Made by a program: the position numbers and the translations under genes. Source: Sphingobium sp. YR768 (lineage in GTDB: Bacteria; Pseudomonadota; Alphaproteobacteria; Sphingomonadales; Sphingomonadaceae). Taken from it: 64,000 bases of DNA. The notes beneath the pieces are model-generated. The model searched no databases. It saw only the letters and a list, made by a program, of their open reading frames with translations, and was not told where the DNA came from. Positions 9,383 to 19,887 of this stretch are shown piece after piece; within the stretch, counting starts at the first letter, position 1, and the number at the start of each line of letters is the position of its first letter. The stretch is taken from contig NZ_FOGE01000002.1 of assembly GCF_900111125.1 (NCBI RefSeq), positions 401,668 through 465,667 on the forward strand. The letters are read 5' to 3'.

Positions 9383-9450
9383 CCGCTTAACTTCGCATAT
9401 TTCCCGCGAATTCTGACATAATATTACAGCAGCGCGATCCTATCGGAAAG
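9383..9450 (-). repeat. 68-bp dispersed element, copy 1
   Basis: Runs from CCGCTTAACTTCGCATAT to CCTATCGGAAAG on the plus strand. The same 68 bp recurs at 9593-9660 (through the tandem duplication) and, inverted and diverged but without gaps, at 56407-56474. Read on the minus strand, both variants keep the codon phase FPIGSR..N.MS...G.MRS followed by a stop, but no start codon or full gene is evident. Confidence 0.7.
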
Positions 9451-9592
9451 CCGGGTGGCGAGACGCCCTTCCTCCATGCCTATGCGGCCCATGACAAGAC
9501 GATCGCTCTGTACCGGACATTGGGGTTCGAGGTGCGGGCGGAATTGCCGATGATGGTGGTGACGGAGCCGCGCGACTGATCGCAGGGCTCTT

Positions 9593-9660
9593 CCGCTTAA
9601 CTTCGCATATTTCCCGCGAATTCTGACATAATATTACAGCAGCGCGATCCTATCGGAAAG
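9593..9660 (-). repeat. 68-bp dispersed element, copy 2
   Basis: Identical to 9383-9450; it exists because the 210-bp tandem duplication includes the element. Confidence 0.7.
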
Positions 9661-9666
9661 CCGGGT

Positions 9667-9863
9667 GATGAAGATGACGATGGGAAAGAGCCGTTGTCGC
9701 TTATCCCATCCGCGCGCCTGATAGGACAGGATTGCGCGGATGGAATAATATGATCCGTTCGTCCTGAGCTTGTCGAAGGACGTCGCGCGTTCTTCGACAA
9801 GCTCAGGACGAACGGAGTTTGCTGGACCGACCTAACGTCATCCGGCGCCAACGGCATCCCACG
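9667..9863. other. Gene-free stretch with one REP-like inverted repeat
   Basis: Between the tandem duplication and the groEL terminator I see no coding frame. It holds an inverted repeat at about 9755-9815 with arms of the form CGTTCGTCCTGAGCTTGTCG, a palindrome family that recurs in this window at 19.8, 29.3 and 54.7 kb. Confidence 0.6.
9755..9815. repeat. REP-like inverted repeat (TTCGTCCTGAGC-TTGTCGAAGG family)
   Basis: Two near-identical inverted arms of about 25 bp separated by about 10 bp. Related arms occur at 19788-19868, 29250-29327 and 54629-54793. Such intergenic palindromes are common in sphingomonads; function is unknown. Confidence 0.75.
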
Positions 9864-9893
9864 AAAAAGGCCGGTGGATCGCTCCACCGGCCT
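9864..9893 (-). terminator. Intrinsic terminator of groEL
   Basis: An 11-bp perfect stem (AGGCCGGTGGA at 9868-9878, TCCACCGGCCT at 9883-9893) with a 4-nt loop, followed on the minus strand by five T residues (9868-9864). It lies about 85 bp beyond the groEL stop. Confidence 0.85.
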
Positions 9894-9976
9894 CTTCATT
9901 CCGATATGGAAGGCAGGACTTCTTTGAAGTCGCGATCGAACCGCGGGTGAGCGATGCCCACCCGCTACGATCGCTT

Positions 9977-11623
<1,647 letters not shown>

Positions 11624-11723
11624 CTAATTCCTCTGTCTTGAGAATTGCAAAATTTGCGAAGTTCACACCGTTGCAGGTGTCGGAATTCCGCCAGAAACTG
11701 AAATCGATACCCGGTTCGCAGCT

Positions 11724-12011
11724 TTACGCGACGATGCCGAGGATATCGCTTTCCTTCATGATCAGCAGGTCTTCACCGTCGACCTTGACTTCGGTGCCGG
11801 ACCACTTGCCGAACAGCACGCGATCGCCGGCCTTGACGTCCAGCGGCGTGACCTTGCCATCTTCGGCCTTCGAGCCGGTGCCGACGGAGACAATTTCGCC
11901 TTCCTGCGGCTTTTCCTTGGCGGTGTCGGGGATGATGATGCCACCGGCCGTCTTCGCTTCCGCTTCAATGCGGCGAACGAGAACGCGGTCGTGCAACGGA
12001 CGAAATGCCAT
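11724..12011 (-). CDS. groES: Co-chaperonin GroES (10 kDa)
   Basis: 95-residue GroES with the N-terminal [20 protein letters not shown], the mobile loop with GGIIIPD, and [20 protein letters not shown]. It forms the heptameric lid of GroEL. It is the first gene of the groESL operon; the leader carries a CIRCE operator about 110 bp before the start, so HrcA repression with release on heat shock is expected. Confidence 0.99.
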   Translation of the reverse strand: MAFRPLHDRVLVRRIEAEAKTAGGIIIPDTAKEKPQEGEIVSVGTGSKAEDGKVTPLDVKAGDRVLFGKWSGTEVKVDGEDLLIMKESDILGIVA

Positions 12012-12119
12012 GTTGATTGCCTTTCCCTAGCGTCTGGGGAGGGGGTGGGCGCACGGGAACCGGGGTCGCGCCCCGAAATGCCCTGTCCGCCTGTCCGTCT
12101 CCCGATGAACTCTTCTTTG

Positions 12120-12146
12120 TTAGCACTCATCGGATGAGAGTGCTAG
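12120..12146. promoter_or_regulatory. CIRCE operator (HrcA binding site)
   Basis: TTAGCACTC, 9 nt, then GAGTGCTAG: the canonical CIRCE inverted repeat with one changed base in the last position. It lies in the groES leader downstream of the promoter, where HrcA repressor would block transcription at normal temperature. HrcA is not encoded in this window. Confidence 0.95.
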
Positions 12147-12153
12147 CGGCATG

Positions 12154-12181
12154 CATATGGAAAAGTCGTTCCGCCGGTCAA
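12154..12181 (-). promoter_or_regulatory. Putative sigma-70 promoter of groESL
   Basis: On the minus strand TTGACC (12181-12176), 16 nt, then CATATG (12159-12154), immediately upstream of CIRCE. Spacing and position suit the vegetative groESL promoter. Confidence 0.6.
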
Positions 12182-12397
12182 GGGCCTGAGCGCGGAAAAA
12201 TTTTCGCCGGGCCGGGGCGACCATCCGTCGCGCGCCGCCATAGGCCCCCTGCCCCCACCCGTCCTCGCCAACGCGATGGATTGCGCGGATATTGCGGTTG
12301 TTCCTTATATATGTCGCTTCGGGAATCTTTCATGACAGGCGCATCGCCCGCGCGCGAGGCGGGTTGATCCGGCATAATCGATACAGGAGCCAAGAGG
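12182..12397. other. Divergent upstream region of groES and the universal stress gene
   Basis: No coding frame is credible here. The AT-richer stretch with TTCCTTATATATG near 12299-12311 is the only promoter-like sequence toward the universal stress gene, but I cannot assign -35 and -10 boxes with confidence. Confidence 0.4.
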
Positions 12398-12832
12398 ATG
12401 CCCTACGCCACGATCATCGCCGCCGTCGACGTCAACAGCCCCGATCTGGCCCGTGCCGCCATCGCTGCGGCAGCGCAGGCCGCCGGGACGCAGGCGGTCG
12501 TCCATATCCTCTATGTCCGCTATTATTTGCCGACCCGCTATTCAGACTTGCTGGCCAGCGATTTCGACGAGCGGGAGGAAGAGGATGCCCTGTCCGACAT
12601 GCAGACATGGGCGAAGGAAGCGGGGCTGGAACCGGCCCGCACCCAGATATTCACCCGGCGCGGGCGGGTGCGCGACGAAGTGCTGATCGAGGCGGAACGG
12701 CGCAAGGCCGACCTGATCGTGCTGGCGTCGCACCAGCCTTCGCTCACGTCGCGGCTGCTCGGCTCCAATGCATCGGCCATCGTGCATATGGCGCCGGTCA
12801 GCGTGCTGGTCGTCAGGGTGGATGGGAAATAA
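12398..12832 (+). CDS. Universal stress protein (UspA family)
   Basis: 144-residue single-domain Usp. The N-terminal strand MPYATIIAAVDVNSPDLARA, the middle ADLIVLASHQPSLTSRLLGS and the C-terminal VHMAPVSVLVVR follow the family, whose ATP-binding members carry G-x2-G-x9-G(S/T); here the glycine pattern is partly changed (SHQPSLTSRLLGSNAS), so nucleotide binding is uncertain. Strong Shine-Dalgarno (AGGAGCCAAGAGG) precedes ATG 12398. It is divergent from groES, in line with a stress role. Confidence 0.88.
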   Translation: MPYATIIAAVDVNSPDLARAAIAAAAQAAGTQAVVHILYVRYYLPTRYSDLLASDFDEREEEDALSDMQTWAKEAGLEPARTQIFTRRGRVRDEVLIEAERRKADLIVLASHQPSLTSRLLGSNASAIVHMAPVSVLVVRVDGK

Positions 12833-12921
12833 TCATGGATCGATAAGCGCTGCTCGGTTGCGGGTGGATGCCCCCTTTCCTACCTGCGGGGGCATCCATT
12901 CTTACATCGGAGCCAGCCTGC

Positions 12922-13791
12922 ATGACCGAAGCCTATACCCCGCCCAAAGTCTGGACATGGGACAAGGAGAATGGCGGCCCCTTCGCCAATATCAACCGGC
13001 CGATCGCCGGCGCGACCCATGACAAGGTCTTGCCGGTGGGCGAGCATCCGCTCCAGCTCTATTCGCTCGCCACGCCCAACGGGCAGAAGGTGACGATCCT
13101 GCTGGAGGAATTGCTGGAAGCGGGCGTGCGCGCGGCGGACTATGACGCCTGGCTGATCAAGATCGGCGATGGCAACCAGTTCGGCAGCGGCTTTGTCGAG
13201 GTCAATCCGAACAGCAAGATCCCCGCTCTGCTCGACCGCAGCGTATCGCCGCCGCAGCGCGTGTTCGAATCCGGATCGATCCTGCTCTATCTGGCGGAGA
13301 AGTTCGGCAAGTTCCTGCCCACCGACCCGGCGGGGCGGACCGAGACGCTGAACTGGCTGTTCTGGCAGATGGGCGCCGGGCCGCTGCTGGGCGGCGGTTT
13401 CGGCCATTTCTTCGCCTATGCGCCGGAGAAATATGAATATCCGATCAACCGCTACACGATGGAAGTGAAGCGGCAACTGGACCTGCTGGACAAGCGTCTG
13501 GCGGACAATGAGTATGTGGCGGGCGCGGAATATACGATCGCCGATATCGCGATCTGGCCCTGGTATGGCGGGCTGGTGCTGGGCCGGGCCTATGGCGCGG
13601 CGGAGTTTCTGGATGCGGGAAGCTACACCAACCTGCTGCGCTGGGCGAAGCAGATCGACGCCCGCCCGGCGGTGAAGCGCGGCCGTATCGTCAACAAGGT
13701 GAACGGGCCGCTGGAAGAGCAATTGCACGAACGGCATGATGCGAGCGACTTCGAGACGAAGACGCAGGATAAGCTGGAAGGGGCGGCGTAA
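12922..13791 (+). CDS. yghU: YghU-type glutathione S-transferase / disulfide-bond oxidoreductase
   Basis: 289-residue member of the nu-class GST group (YghU/YfcG). The N-terminal extension (MTEAYTPPKVWTWDKENGGP) precedes a thioredoxin-like domain with LATPNGQKVTILLEE and the gamma-glutamyl-binding NPNSKIPALLDR and FESGSILLYLAEKFG. The all-helical C-terminal domain includes YTIADIAIWPWYGGLV. The family reduces disulfides with two glutathiones and lacks a catalytic Cys or Ser at the usual site. ATG 12922 gives the family's normal N-terminus. It probably acts in cytosolic redox defence. Confidence 0.9.
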   Translation: MTEAYTPPKVWTWDKENGGPFANINRPIAGATHDKVLPVGEHPLQLYSLATPNGQKVTILLEELLEAGVRAADYDAWLIKIGDGNQFGSGFVEVNPNSKIPALLDRSVSPPQRVFESGSILLYLAEKFGKFLPTDPAGRTETLNWLFWQMGAGPLLGGGFGHFFAYAPEKYEYPINRYTMEVKRQLDLLDKRLADNEYVAGAEYTIADIAIWPWYGGLVLGRAYGAAEFLDAGSYTNLLRWAKQIDARPAVKRGRIVNKVNGPLEEQLHERHDASDFETKTQDKLEGAA

Positions 13792-13802
13792 GGCCGCCTC
13801 TC

Positions 13803-13957
13803 GCCCTCTCCCGCCTTCGCGGGAGAGGCAACGGAGACTTGGCAGCTTGCTGCCTAGTCGCAGTCGGTGAGGGTCTTTCTTCTTTCTGGACCAGCACTTT
13901 CCGCCAGTAAGAAGAAAGACCCTCACCCAACCCTCTCCCGTGAAGACGGGAGAGGGC
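13803..13957. repeat. Compound REP-like inverted repeats downstream of yghU
   Basis: Hairpins with CTCTCCCGCCTTCGCGGGAG at both ends (13803-13829, 13930-13957) enclose a 24-bp inverted pair (GTGAGGGTCTTTCTTCTTTC and its complement, 13866-13926) and GGCAGCTTGCTGCC. The block lies between convergent gene ends and could also terminate both transcripts. Confidence 0.75.
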
Positions 13958-13965
13958 TAATAGGC

Positions 13966-14577
13966 TCAATACCCAACGGTAAACCGTGCCTTGCTGTGCT
14001 GCGGCGTTTCGATCTCATCCACCAGTGCGATGGCATAGTCGGCGTAGGAGATGCTGCTATTGCCGTCCGCGTCGACCAGCAGTGCGTCCTTGCCCAGACG
14101 GAATCTGCCCTTGCGGTCGCCGACGAAGAAATAGGCGGACGGCGACAGGAAGGCCCAGTCGATGTCGTCCACGCCGCGCAGATAGGTCAGGAAATCCGCA
14201 CCCTTGCCGGCTTCAGCCTTATAGGCTTCGGGGAATTCCGGGGTGGTGATGAGCGGCACGCCCGGCGCGACCTCCAGACTGCCCGCGCCGCCGACAACCA
14301 GATAGCGCGGCACGCCGGATGCCCGCACCACGCCGACGAGTGACACGGGGTCAGTGTCGGAGAACATGACCGCGCTGACCACCGCATCATGACCGCGCAA
14401 TGTTTCGGCAAGCGCTGCCGTATCGTTGACATCGCCCGCGACTGCCGTGACGCCTTCGGCCTCGACCGCATTTTCGGGATGGCGCGAAATCGCCGTCACC
14501 TGATGCCCGCGGCGGGCCAGTTCCGCGCTGATTTCCCGTCCGGCCCGGCCGCTGCCGCCGATGATCGCTACCTTCAT
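13966..14577 (-). CDS. NAD(P)-binding Rossmann protein (atypical SDR, NmrA/YwnB-like)
   Basis: 203-residue protein with the dinucleotide motif IIGGSGRAGREI at the N-terminus, an acidic or phosphate-selecting turn (SRHPEN), and the core strand DAVVSAVMFSD. It lacks the YxxxK of classical SDRs and resembles NAD(P)H-binding sensor or reductase proteins. It is divergent from an HxlR regulator 106 bp away, an arrangement typical of redox-inducible pairs. The substrate is unknown. Confidence 0.82.
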   Translation of the reverse strand: MKVAIIGGSGRAGREISAELARRGHQVTAISRHPENAVEAEGVTAVAGDVNDTAALAETLRGHDAVVSAVMFSDTDPVSLVGVVRASGVPRYLVVGGAGSLEVAPGVPLITTPEFPEAYKAEAGKGADFLTYLRGVDDIDWAFLSPSAYFFVGDRKGRFRLGKDALLVDADGNSSISYADYAIALVDEIETPQHSKARFTVGY

Positions 14578-14683
14578 GTTCTTATCTCCATCATGGTTAC
14601 TGATGGAAACCAGATAGCGATTAGGATATCATAGTCGCAAGAAGGCACTTTGCCATCACCTGGTTACGCCGAGGATACCGACC
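14578..14683. promoter_or_regulatory. Divergent control region with possible HxlR operator
   Basis: Contains TGGTTACTGATGGAAACCA, an imperfect inverted repeat (TGGTT/AACCA), near 14593-14613, plus a further GGTTAC near 14662. HxlR regulators usually bind such short inverted repeats between their own gene and the divergent target. The assignment is inference. Confidence 0.4.
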
Positions 14684-15073
14684 ATGACCGATCCCCTGCC
14701 CCTTCGCCCGGGCGACGCCTATAATCCCGACTGCCCGACCCGGCAGGTGCTGGACCGGATCGGCGACAAATGGGCGGTGCTGGTGCTGCTGAGCCTGAAG
14801 GACGGCCCGGTGCGCTTCAACGATCTGCGGCGGCGGATCGGCGCCATTTCGCAGAAGATGCTGTCCCAGACGCTCAAGAGCCTGGAGCGGGACGGACTGG
14901 TCAGCCGCGCCGCCTTCCCGACGGTGCCGGTGACGGTGGAATATGCGCTGACCCCGCTGGCGGACGGGCTGATCGGCATATTGGACCAGATCACCCGCTG
15001 GGCGGAGGCGCATGTGGGCGAGATCATGGCATCACGCCGCGCGCTGGACCGGGCCGACGCGATGGCGGCCTGA
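14684..15073 (+). CDS. HxlR-family transcriptional regulator
   Basis: 129-residue winged-helix regulator. The signature NPDCPTRQVLDRIGDKWAVL, then RFNDLRRRIGAISQKMLSQTLKSLERDGLVSR is that of the HxlR family, including the Cys near the N-terminus (C20) often used for redox or aldehyde sensing. The wing ends with VEYALTPLADGL. It probably controls the divergent NAD(P)-binding gene. Confidence 0.92.
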   Translation: MTDPLPLRPGDAYNPDCPTRQVLDRIGDKWAVLVLLSLKDGPVRFNDLRRRIGAISQKMLSQTLKSLERDGLVSRAAFPTVPVTVEYALTPLADGLIGILDQITRWAEAHVGEIMASRRALDRADAMAA

Positions 15074-15218
15074 CGCCGACCAAGATAGTTCAGCTTCCAT
15101 GCGATGAAGAGTTTCGCGATGGACCGATGGCGCCCGTCCGACCAAGAGCCACTTGTCAGGCTGTGTGCCGCACGACAAAAAGGCGGCAAGCGCAAATAAG
15201 TTAGGGGGAGGAGACGGT

Positions 15219-16793
15219 GTGAAGATCGGTGCACCCAGAGAAGTCGCCAGGGATGAGGCGCGTGTCGCGCTGACACCCGACAGCGCGCTGCAATTGCAAA
15301 AGCTGGGCCATGCGTGCCTTGTCGAAAGTGGCGCAGGGATCGCCGCCGGTTTCGGCGACGATGCCTATCGCGCCGCCGGTGTGACGGTAATGCCGAGCGC
15401 GGCGGCGCTGTGGGCCGAAGCGGACGTGGTGGTGAAGGTGCGACCGCCCGAAGCGGACGAGGCAGCTCGGCTGACGCCGGGCAAGACGCTGATTTCCTTT
15501 TTCTATCCCGGCCAGCGTGGCGAAGAACTGGCGGCGATCAGCGCGACCGGCGCCAATGTGCTGGCGATGGACATGGTGCCCCGCATTTCGCGCGCGCAGA
15601 AGATGGACGCGCTGTCGTCCATGGCGAATATCGCGGGCTATCGCGCGGTGATCGAGGCGGGCGCCAATTTCGGGCGCTTCTTCACCGGACAGGTGACGGC
15701 GGCGGGCAAGGTGCCGCCGGCCAGAGTGCTGGTGATCGGCGCGGGTGTCGCCGGTCTGGCGGCGATCGGCGCGGCGACATCGCTCGGCGCGATCACGCTG
15801 GCCTTCGACGTGCGGCCCGAAGTCGCCGAGCAGATCGAATCGATGGGCGCGCAGTTCGTCTATCTCGACTTTGCCGAGGAACAGCAGGATGGGGCGACGA
15901 CCGGCGGCTATGCCGCGCCGTCCAGCCCGGAATTCCGCGAAGCGCAGCTCAAGAAATTCCGCGAACTGGCGCCCAATGTCGACATCGTCATTTCAACCGC
16001 GCTGATCCCCGGCCGGGACGCGCCCGTGCTGTGGACGAAGGACATGGTCGAGGCGATGCGCCCCGGATCGGTCATCGTCGATCTGGCGGCGGAACGCGGC
16101 GGCAATTGCGAACTGACGGTCGCCGACCAGAAGATCGTGTCGCCTAATGGCGTGACGATCATCGGCTACACCGATTTCCCCAGCCGCATGGCGACCCAGT
16201 CCAGCACGCTTTATGCCAGCAATATCCGCCACATGCTGGCGGACCTGACGCCGGGCAAGGATGGCGCGATCGTCCATGACATGGAGGATGACGTGATCCG
16301 GGGTGCGACCATCGCCTTTGAAGGCGCGGTCAGCTTCCCCCCGCCCCCGCCCAAGATCAAGGCGATCGCGGCCCAGAAACCCAAGCCCAAGGCCGAGGAG
16401 CTGACGCCCGAACAGAAGCGCGCGAAAGATATCGCGGCGTTCAAGGCGCAGACCCGGTCGCAGGTGACGACGCTGATCGTCGCGGCCGTGCTGCTGATTG
16501 CGGTCGGCGCGGTGGCGCCCGCCAGCTTCATGGCGCATTTCACGGTGTTCGTGCTGGCATGCTTCGTCGGTTTTCAGGTGATCTGGAATGTCAGCCATGC
16601 GCTGCACACGCCGCTGATGGCGGTGACCAATGCGATTTCGGGCATCATCGTCGTGGGGGCAATGCTTCAGGTGGGATCGTCCAACAGCATCGTGCTGGCG
16701 CTGGCGACGATCTCCATCCTGATCGCATCGATCAATATCGTTGGCGGTTTTCTGGTCACGCGCCGGATGCTGGCCATGTTCCAGCGGTCCTAA
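15219..16793 (+). CDS. pntA: NAD(P) transhydrogenase subunit alpha (fused PntAA-PntAB)
   Basis: 524-residue subunit of the proton-translocating transhydrogenase, which moves hydride between NADH and NADP+ across the inner membrane. Residues 1-375 form the NAD(H)-binding domain I with the Rossmann loop [15 protein letters not shown] and [14 protein letters not shown]; after a Pro/Lys linker (about 376-420) three or four membrane helices follow. Many alphaproteobacteria split these parts into two genes; here they are fused as in E. coli. GTG 15219 follows AGGGGGAGGAGA and is the evident start. pntB follows after 13 bp. Confidence 0.96.
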   Translation: MKIGAPREVARDEARVALTPDSALQLQKLGHACLVESGAGIAAGFGDDAYRAAGVTVMPSAAALWAEADVVVKVRPPEADEAARLTPGKTLISFFYPGQRGEELAAISATGANVLAMDMVPRISRAQKMDALSSMANIAGYRAVIEAGANFGRFFTGQVTAAGKVPPARVLVIGAGVAGLAAIGAATSLGAITLAFDVRPEVAEQIESMGAQFVYLDFAEEQQDGATTGGYAAPSSPEFREAQLKKFRELAPNVDIVISTALIPGRDAPVLWTKDMVEAMRPGSVIVDLAAERGGNCELTVADQKIVSPNGVTIIGYTDFPSRMATQSSTLYASNIRHMLADLTPGKDGAIVHDMEDDVIRGATIAFEGAVSFPPPPPKIKAIAAQKPKPKAEELTPEQKRAKDIAAFKAQTRSQVTTLIVAAVLLIAVGAVAPASFMAHFTVFVLACFVGFQVIWNVSHALHTPLMAVTNAISGIIVVGAMLQVGSSNSIVLALATISILIASINIVGGFLVTRRMLAMFQRS

Positions 16794-16806
16794 AGGGGGG
16801 CGATCC

Positions 16807-18258
16807 ATGTTTGATACTGGTGTGGTATCCGCCGCCTATATTTCGGCCGCGGTTCTTTTCATATTGTCGCTGGGCGGCCTGTCCAATCAGGAAAGCGCCA
16901 AGCGCGCCGTCTGGTATGGCATCGCTGGTATGGCGCTGGCCGTCGTGGCGACGCTGTTCGGCCCGGGTGCGGCCAATCTGCCGATCGTGCTGGGCAGCTT
17001 TGCCGTGGCCGCCGTGATCGGCTGGATCGTGGCGGTTCGGGTCCAGATGACCGAAATGCCGCAGTTGGTCGCTGCGCTGCACAGCTTCGTTGGCCTCGCC
17101 GCCGTGTTCATCGGCTTCAACGCGCATTTCGAGCTGGAAACGGTGCAAGCGCTCGATCCCGCCGCGCGCGAGGCGTTGACCGGCTTTGCCGCAATCCTGG
17201 CGCACAAGACCCCGGTCGAGATCAACATCCTGAAGGTCGAGGAATTTCTGGGCATCTTCATCGGCGCGGTGACGTTCACCGGGTCGATCGTCGCCTTCGG
17301 CAAGCTGGCCGGGAAGCTGGACGGCAAGGCGAAGAAGCTGCCGGGCGGGCATCTGCTCAACGCCAGCGCAGCGATCGCGTCGCTGGTGCTGCTGGTGATG
17401 TATGTCGGCAATATCGGGGTCGAGGGCCGCGAACTGACCGTGCTGATCGCCATGGCGGTGCTGGCGCTGTTCATCGGTTTCCATCTGGTGATGGGCATCG
17501 GCGGCGCGGACATGCCCGTCGTCGTGTCGATGCTGAACAGCTATTCGGGCTGGGCGGCCGCCGCGATCGGCTTCACGCTGGGCAACGACCTGCTGATCGT
17601 GACCGGCGCGCTGGTCGGTTCATCGGGCGCGATCCTGAGCTACATCATGTGCAAGGCGATGAACCGCAGCTTCGTGTCGGTGATTCTGGGCGGCTTTGGC
17701 GGCACCAGCGGCCCGGCGGCGGAGATTGAAGGCGAGCAGGTGGCGATCGACGCCGATGGCGTGGCGGCTGCGCTCAACGATGCGGACAGCATCATCATCG
17801 TGCCGGGCTATGGCATGGCGGTGGCGCAGGCGCAGCAGAGCGTGAGCGAACTGACCCGGAAGCTGCGCGCGGCGGGCAAAAATGTCCGCTTCGCCATCCA
17901 CCCGGTCGCGGGGCGCCTGCCCGGTCATATGAACGTGCTGCTGGCCGAGGCCAAGGTGCCCTATGACATCGTGCTGGAAATGGACGAGATCAACGAGGAC
18001 TTTCCCTCGACCGACGTGGTGATCGTGATCGGCTCCAACGACATCGTGAATCCGGCGGCGCAGGACGATCCCAACTCCCCGATCGCCGGCATGCCGGTGC
18101 TGGAAGTGTGGAAGGCCAAGCAGGTGTTCGTGTCGAAGCGCGGCCAGGGCACCGGCTATTCGGGCATCGAGAATCCGCTCTTCTACAAGGAGAATACGCG
18201 GATGTTCTATGGCGACGCCAAGGTCGCGGTGGACAGCCTGCTCGGCAAGATCGGCTGA
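16807..18258 (+). CDS. pntB: NAD(P) transhydrogenase subunit beta
   Basis: 483-residue subunit with about eight or nine N-terminal membrane helices (roughly 1-270) and the C-terminal NADP(H)-binding domain III, recognised by [35 protein letters not shown] and [17 protein letters not shown]. With PntA it uses the proton gradient to make NADPH. ATG 16807 is preceded by AAGGGGGG. Confidence 0.97.
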   Translation: MFDTGVVSAAYISAAVLFILSLGGLSNQESAKRAVWYGIAGMALAVVATLFGPGAANLPIVLGSFAVAAVIGWIVAVRVQMTEMPQLVAALHSFVGLAAVFIGFNAHFELETVQALDPAAREALTGFAAILAHKTPVEINILKVEEFLGIFIGAVTFTGSIVAFGKLAGKLDGKAKKLPGGHLLNASAAIASLVLLVMYVGNIGVEGRELTVLIAMAVLALFIGFHLVMGIGGADMPVVVSMLNSYSGWAAAAIGFTLGNDLLIVTGALVGSSGAILSYIMCKAMNRSFVSVILGGFGGTSGPAAEIEGEQVAIDADGVAAALNDADSIIIVPGYGMAVAQAQQSVSELTRKLRAAGKNVRFAIHPVAGRLPGHMNVLLAEAKVPYDIVLEMDEINEDFPSTDVVIVIGSNDIVNPAAQDDPNSPIAGMPVLEVWKAKQVFVSKRGQGTGYSGIENPLFYKENTRMFYGDAKVAVDSLLGKIG

Positions 18259-18557
18259 TCAGGGCGGCGGGCGGACTGTTTCCGCCCGCCCCGCATCATC
18301 CCTGGCGACCCGGCCCGCGCCATGTGCGGGTCGGGTCGTTTTGTTACGCGCCATGGGGCTGGAATATCGGGCAGATTCGCGCTGCGAGGCGCAAGGTTTG
18401 CGACAGCAAGTTGGACAGTTGTGTCATGAACGCGCCATTGCCGTTACGGCAGGGCCGGTTGCGATAATCTCTTGCAATAGACGCTTGCACTTTACGTAAA
18501 CGTAAATACATTCCTCTCCACATTCGAAGCGCCAAAACGGCCCCCCACGGAGAGGGA
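18259..18557. promoter_or_regulatory. Upstream region of the fadA-fadB pair
   Basis: 299 bp without a credible gene. It carries a palindromic operator-like site at 18491-18506 and a promoter-like CTTGCA/TACATT pair around it. Confidence 0.5.
18491..18506. promoter_or_regulatory. Palindromic operator TTTACGTAAACGTAAA before fadA
   Basis: The site is a perfect TTTACG-TAAA-CGTAAA inverted repeat 52 bp before the thiolase start, flanked by CTTGCA (18484-18489) and TACATT (18507-18512). The shape suits a MerR-type regulator such as LiuR, which controls acyl-CoA and branched-chain amino acid degradation in proteobacteria. The regulator is not encoded here and its identity is inference. Confidence 0.6.
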
Positions 18558-19772
18558 ATGAACATGGAAGCCTATATTTACGACGCCGTCAGGACGCCCC
18601 GTGGCCGGGGCAAGGCCGACGGGTCGCTGCACGAAATCACCCCGATCCAGTTGGCGACGCAGGTGCTGGAAGCCGTGCGCGACCGCAGCCAGATCGACAC
18701 GGCCGATGTCGATGACGTCATTCTGGGCTGCGTCAGCCCCGTGGGGGAACAGGGCGCGGATATTGCCCGCGTCGCCGTGCTGAACGCCGATTATGCGCAG
18801 ACCGTGCCGGGCGTGCAGATCAACCGCTTCTGCGCCTCGGGGCTGGAGGCGGTGAACATGGCGGCGGCCAAGGTCTATTCGGGCGAGGCGATGTTTGCGA
18901 TCGGCGGCGGCGTCGAGTCGATGAGCCGCGTGCCGATGGCGTCGGACGGCGGCGCCTGGGCGATGGACCCGGCGGTCGCCTACAAAACCTATTTCGCGCC
19001 GCAGGGCATCGGCGCCGACGTGATCGCCACCAAATTCGGCATCAGCCGCGATGACGCGGACGCCTATGCGGTCGAGAGCCAGAAGCGCGCGAAGGCAGCC
19101 TGGGACGAAGGCCGGTTCAAAAAGTCGATCGTGCCGGTGAAGGATGTGATCGGCGGCATCGTGCTGGATCATGACGAACATATGCGCCCCGATGCGACGA
19201 TGCAGTCGCTGGGCGCATTGAAGGCCAGCTTCACCGCGCTGGGCGAGGAAATGCCCGGCTTCGATACCGTCGCGTTGCTGCGCTATCCCGAACTGGAGAA
19301 GGTCAACCATATCCACCATGCCGGCAACAGCAGCGGCATCGTGGACGGCGCCGCCGCCGTGCTGGTCGGCAACAAGGATATGGGCGAGAAATATGGGCTG
19401 AAGCCGCGCGCCCGGATCAAGGCGATGGCCTCGATCGGGTCGGAGCCGCTTATCATGCTGACCGGGCCGGAGTTCGTCGCGGGCAAGCTGCTGGCGCGTG
19501 CGGGCATGAGCGCCGCCGACATCGATCTGTGGGAACTGAACGAGGCCTTCGCCTCGGTCGTGCTGCGTTACATGCAGGCGATGAACCTCGACCACAGCAA
19601 GATCAACGTGAATGGCGGCGCGATCGCCATGGGCCATCCGCTGGGCGCGACCGGCGCGATGGTGCTGGGCACGGCGCTGGATGAACTGGAACGGTCTGGC
19701 AAGGGCACGGCGCTCATCAACCTGTGCGTCGGTGCGGGCATGGGCACCGGCATCATTATCGAGCGCGTTTGA
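18558..19772 (+). CDS. fadA: Acetyl-CoA acyltransferase (3-ketoacyl-CoA thiolase)
   Basis: 404-residue thiolase. The acyl-accepting Cys is in [14 protein letters not shown], with the family's [20 protein letters not shown] and [10 protein letters not shown] motifs supplying the catalytic His and second Cys. It performs the last step of fatty acid beta-oxidation. ATG 18558 (MNMEAYIY) follows GGAGAGGG; ATG 18564 is an alternative. The multifunctional beta-oxidation subunit follows 115 bp downstream, separated by a REP-like repeat. Confidence 0.95.
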   Translation: MNMEAYIYDAVRTPRGRGKADGSLHEITPIQLATQVLEAVRDRSQIDTADVDDVILGCVSPVGEQGADIARVAVLNADYAQTVPGVQINRFCASGLEAVNMAAAKVYSGEAMFAIGGGVESMSRVPMASDGGAWAMDPAVAYKTYFAPQGIGADVIATKFGISRDDADAYAVESQKRAKAAWDEGRFKKSIVPVKDVIGGIVLDHDEHMRPDATMQSLGALKASFTALGEEMPGFDTVALLRYPELEKVNHIHHAGNSSGIVDGAAAVLVGNKDMGEKYGLKPRARIKAMASIGSEPLIMLTGPEFVAGKLLARAGMSAADIDLWELNEAFASVVLRYMQAMNLDHSKINVNGGAIAMGHPLGATGAMVLGTALDELERSGKGTALINLCVGAGMGTGIIIERV

Positions 19773-19787
19773 AACAAATATAAAGCA

Positions 19788-19868
19788 CCGTTCGGGCTGA
19801 GCCTGTCGAAGCCCTGTTCTTCTTCAAAAAGAAAAGTGCGGCCCTTCGACAAGCTCAGGGCGAACGGG
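19788..19868. repeat. REP-like inverted repeat between fadA and fadB
   Basis: Arms CGTTCGGGCTGAGCCTGTCG and the complementary CGACAAGCTCAGGGCGAACG around a loop of about 30 nt. It is nearly the same as 29250-29327 and related to 9755-9815. It ends 20 bp before the fadB start and could modulate read-through or mRNA stability. Confidence 0.75.
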
Positions 19869-19887
19869 ATTGAGAGGTAGCTTCATC

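Larger units (their letters stand above)
9247..9666. repeat. Perfect 210-bp tandem duplication
   Basis: Bases 9247-9456 are repeated base for base at 9457-9666. The unit covers the last 41 codons of the GNAT gene including its stop plus 87 bp of downstream DNA. The second copy therefore holds an orphan gene end (9457-9579) without promoter or start. Complete identity implies a very recent event or an assembly artefact. No transposase or target-site duplication is visible. Confidence 0.95.

Noticed and set aside
9247..9666. Insertion sequence at the duplicated segment
   Set aside because: There is no transposase, terminal inverted repeat or target-site duplication; it is a plain tandem duplication.
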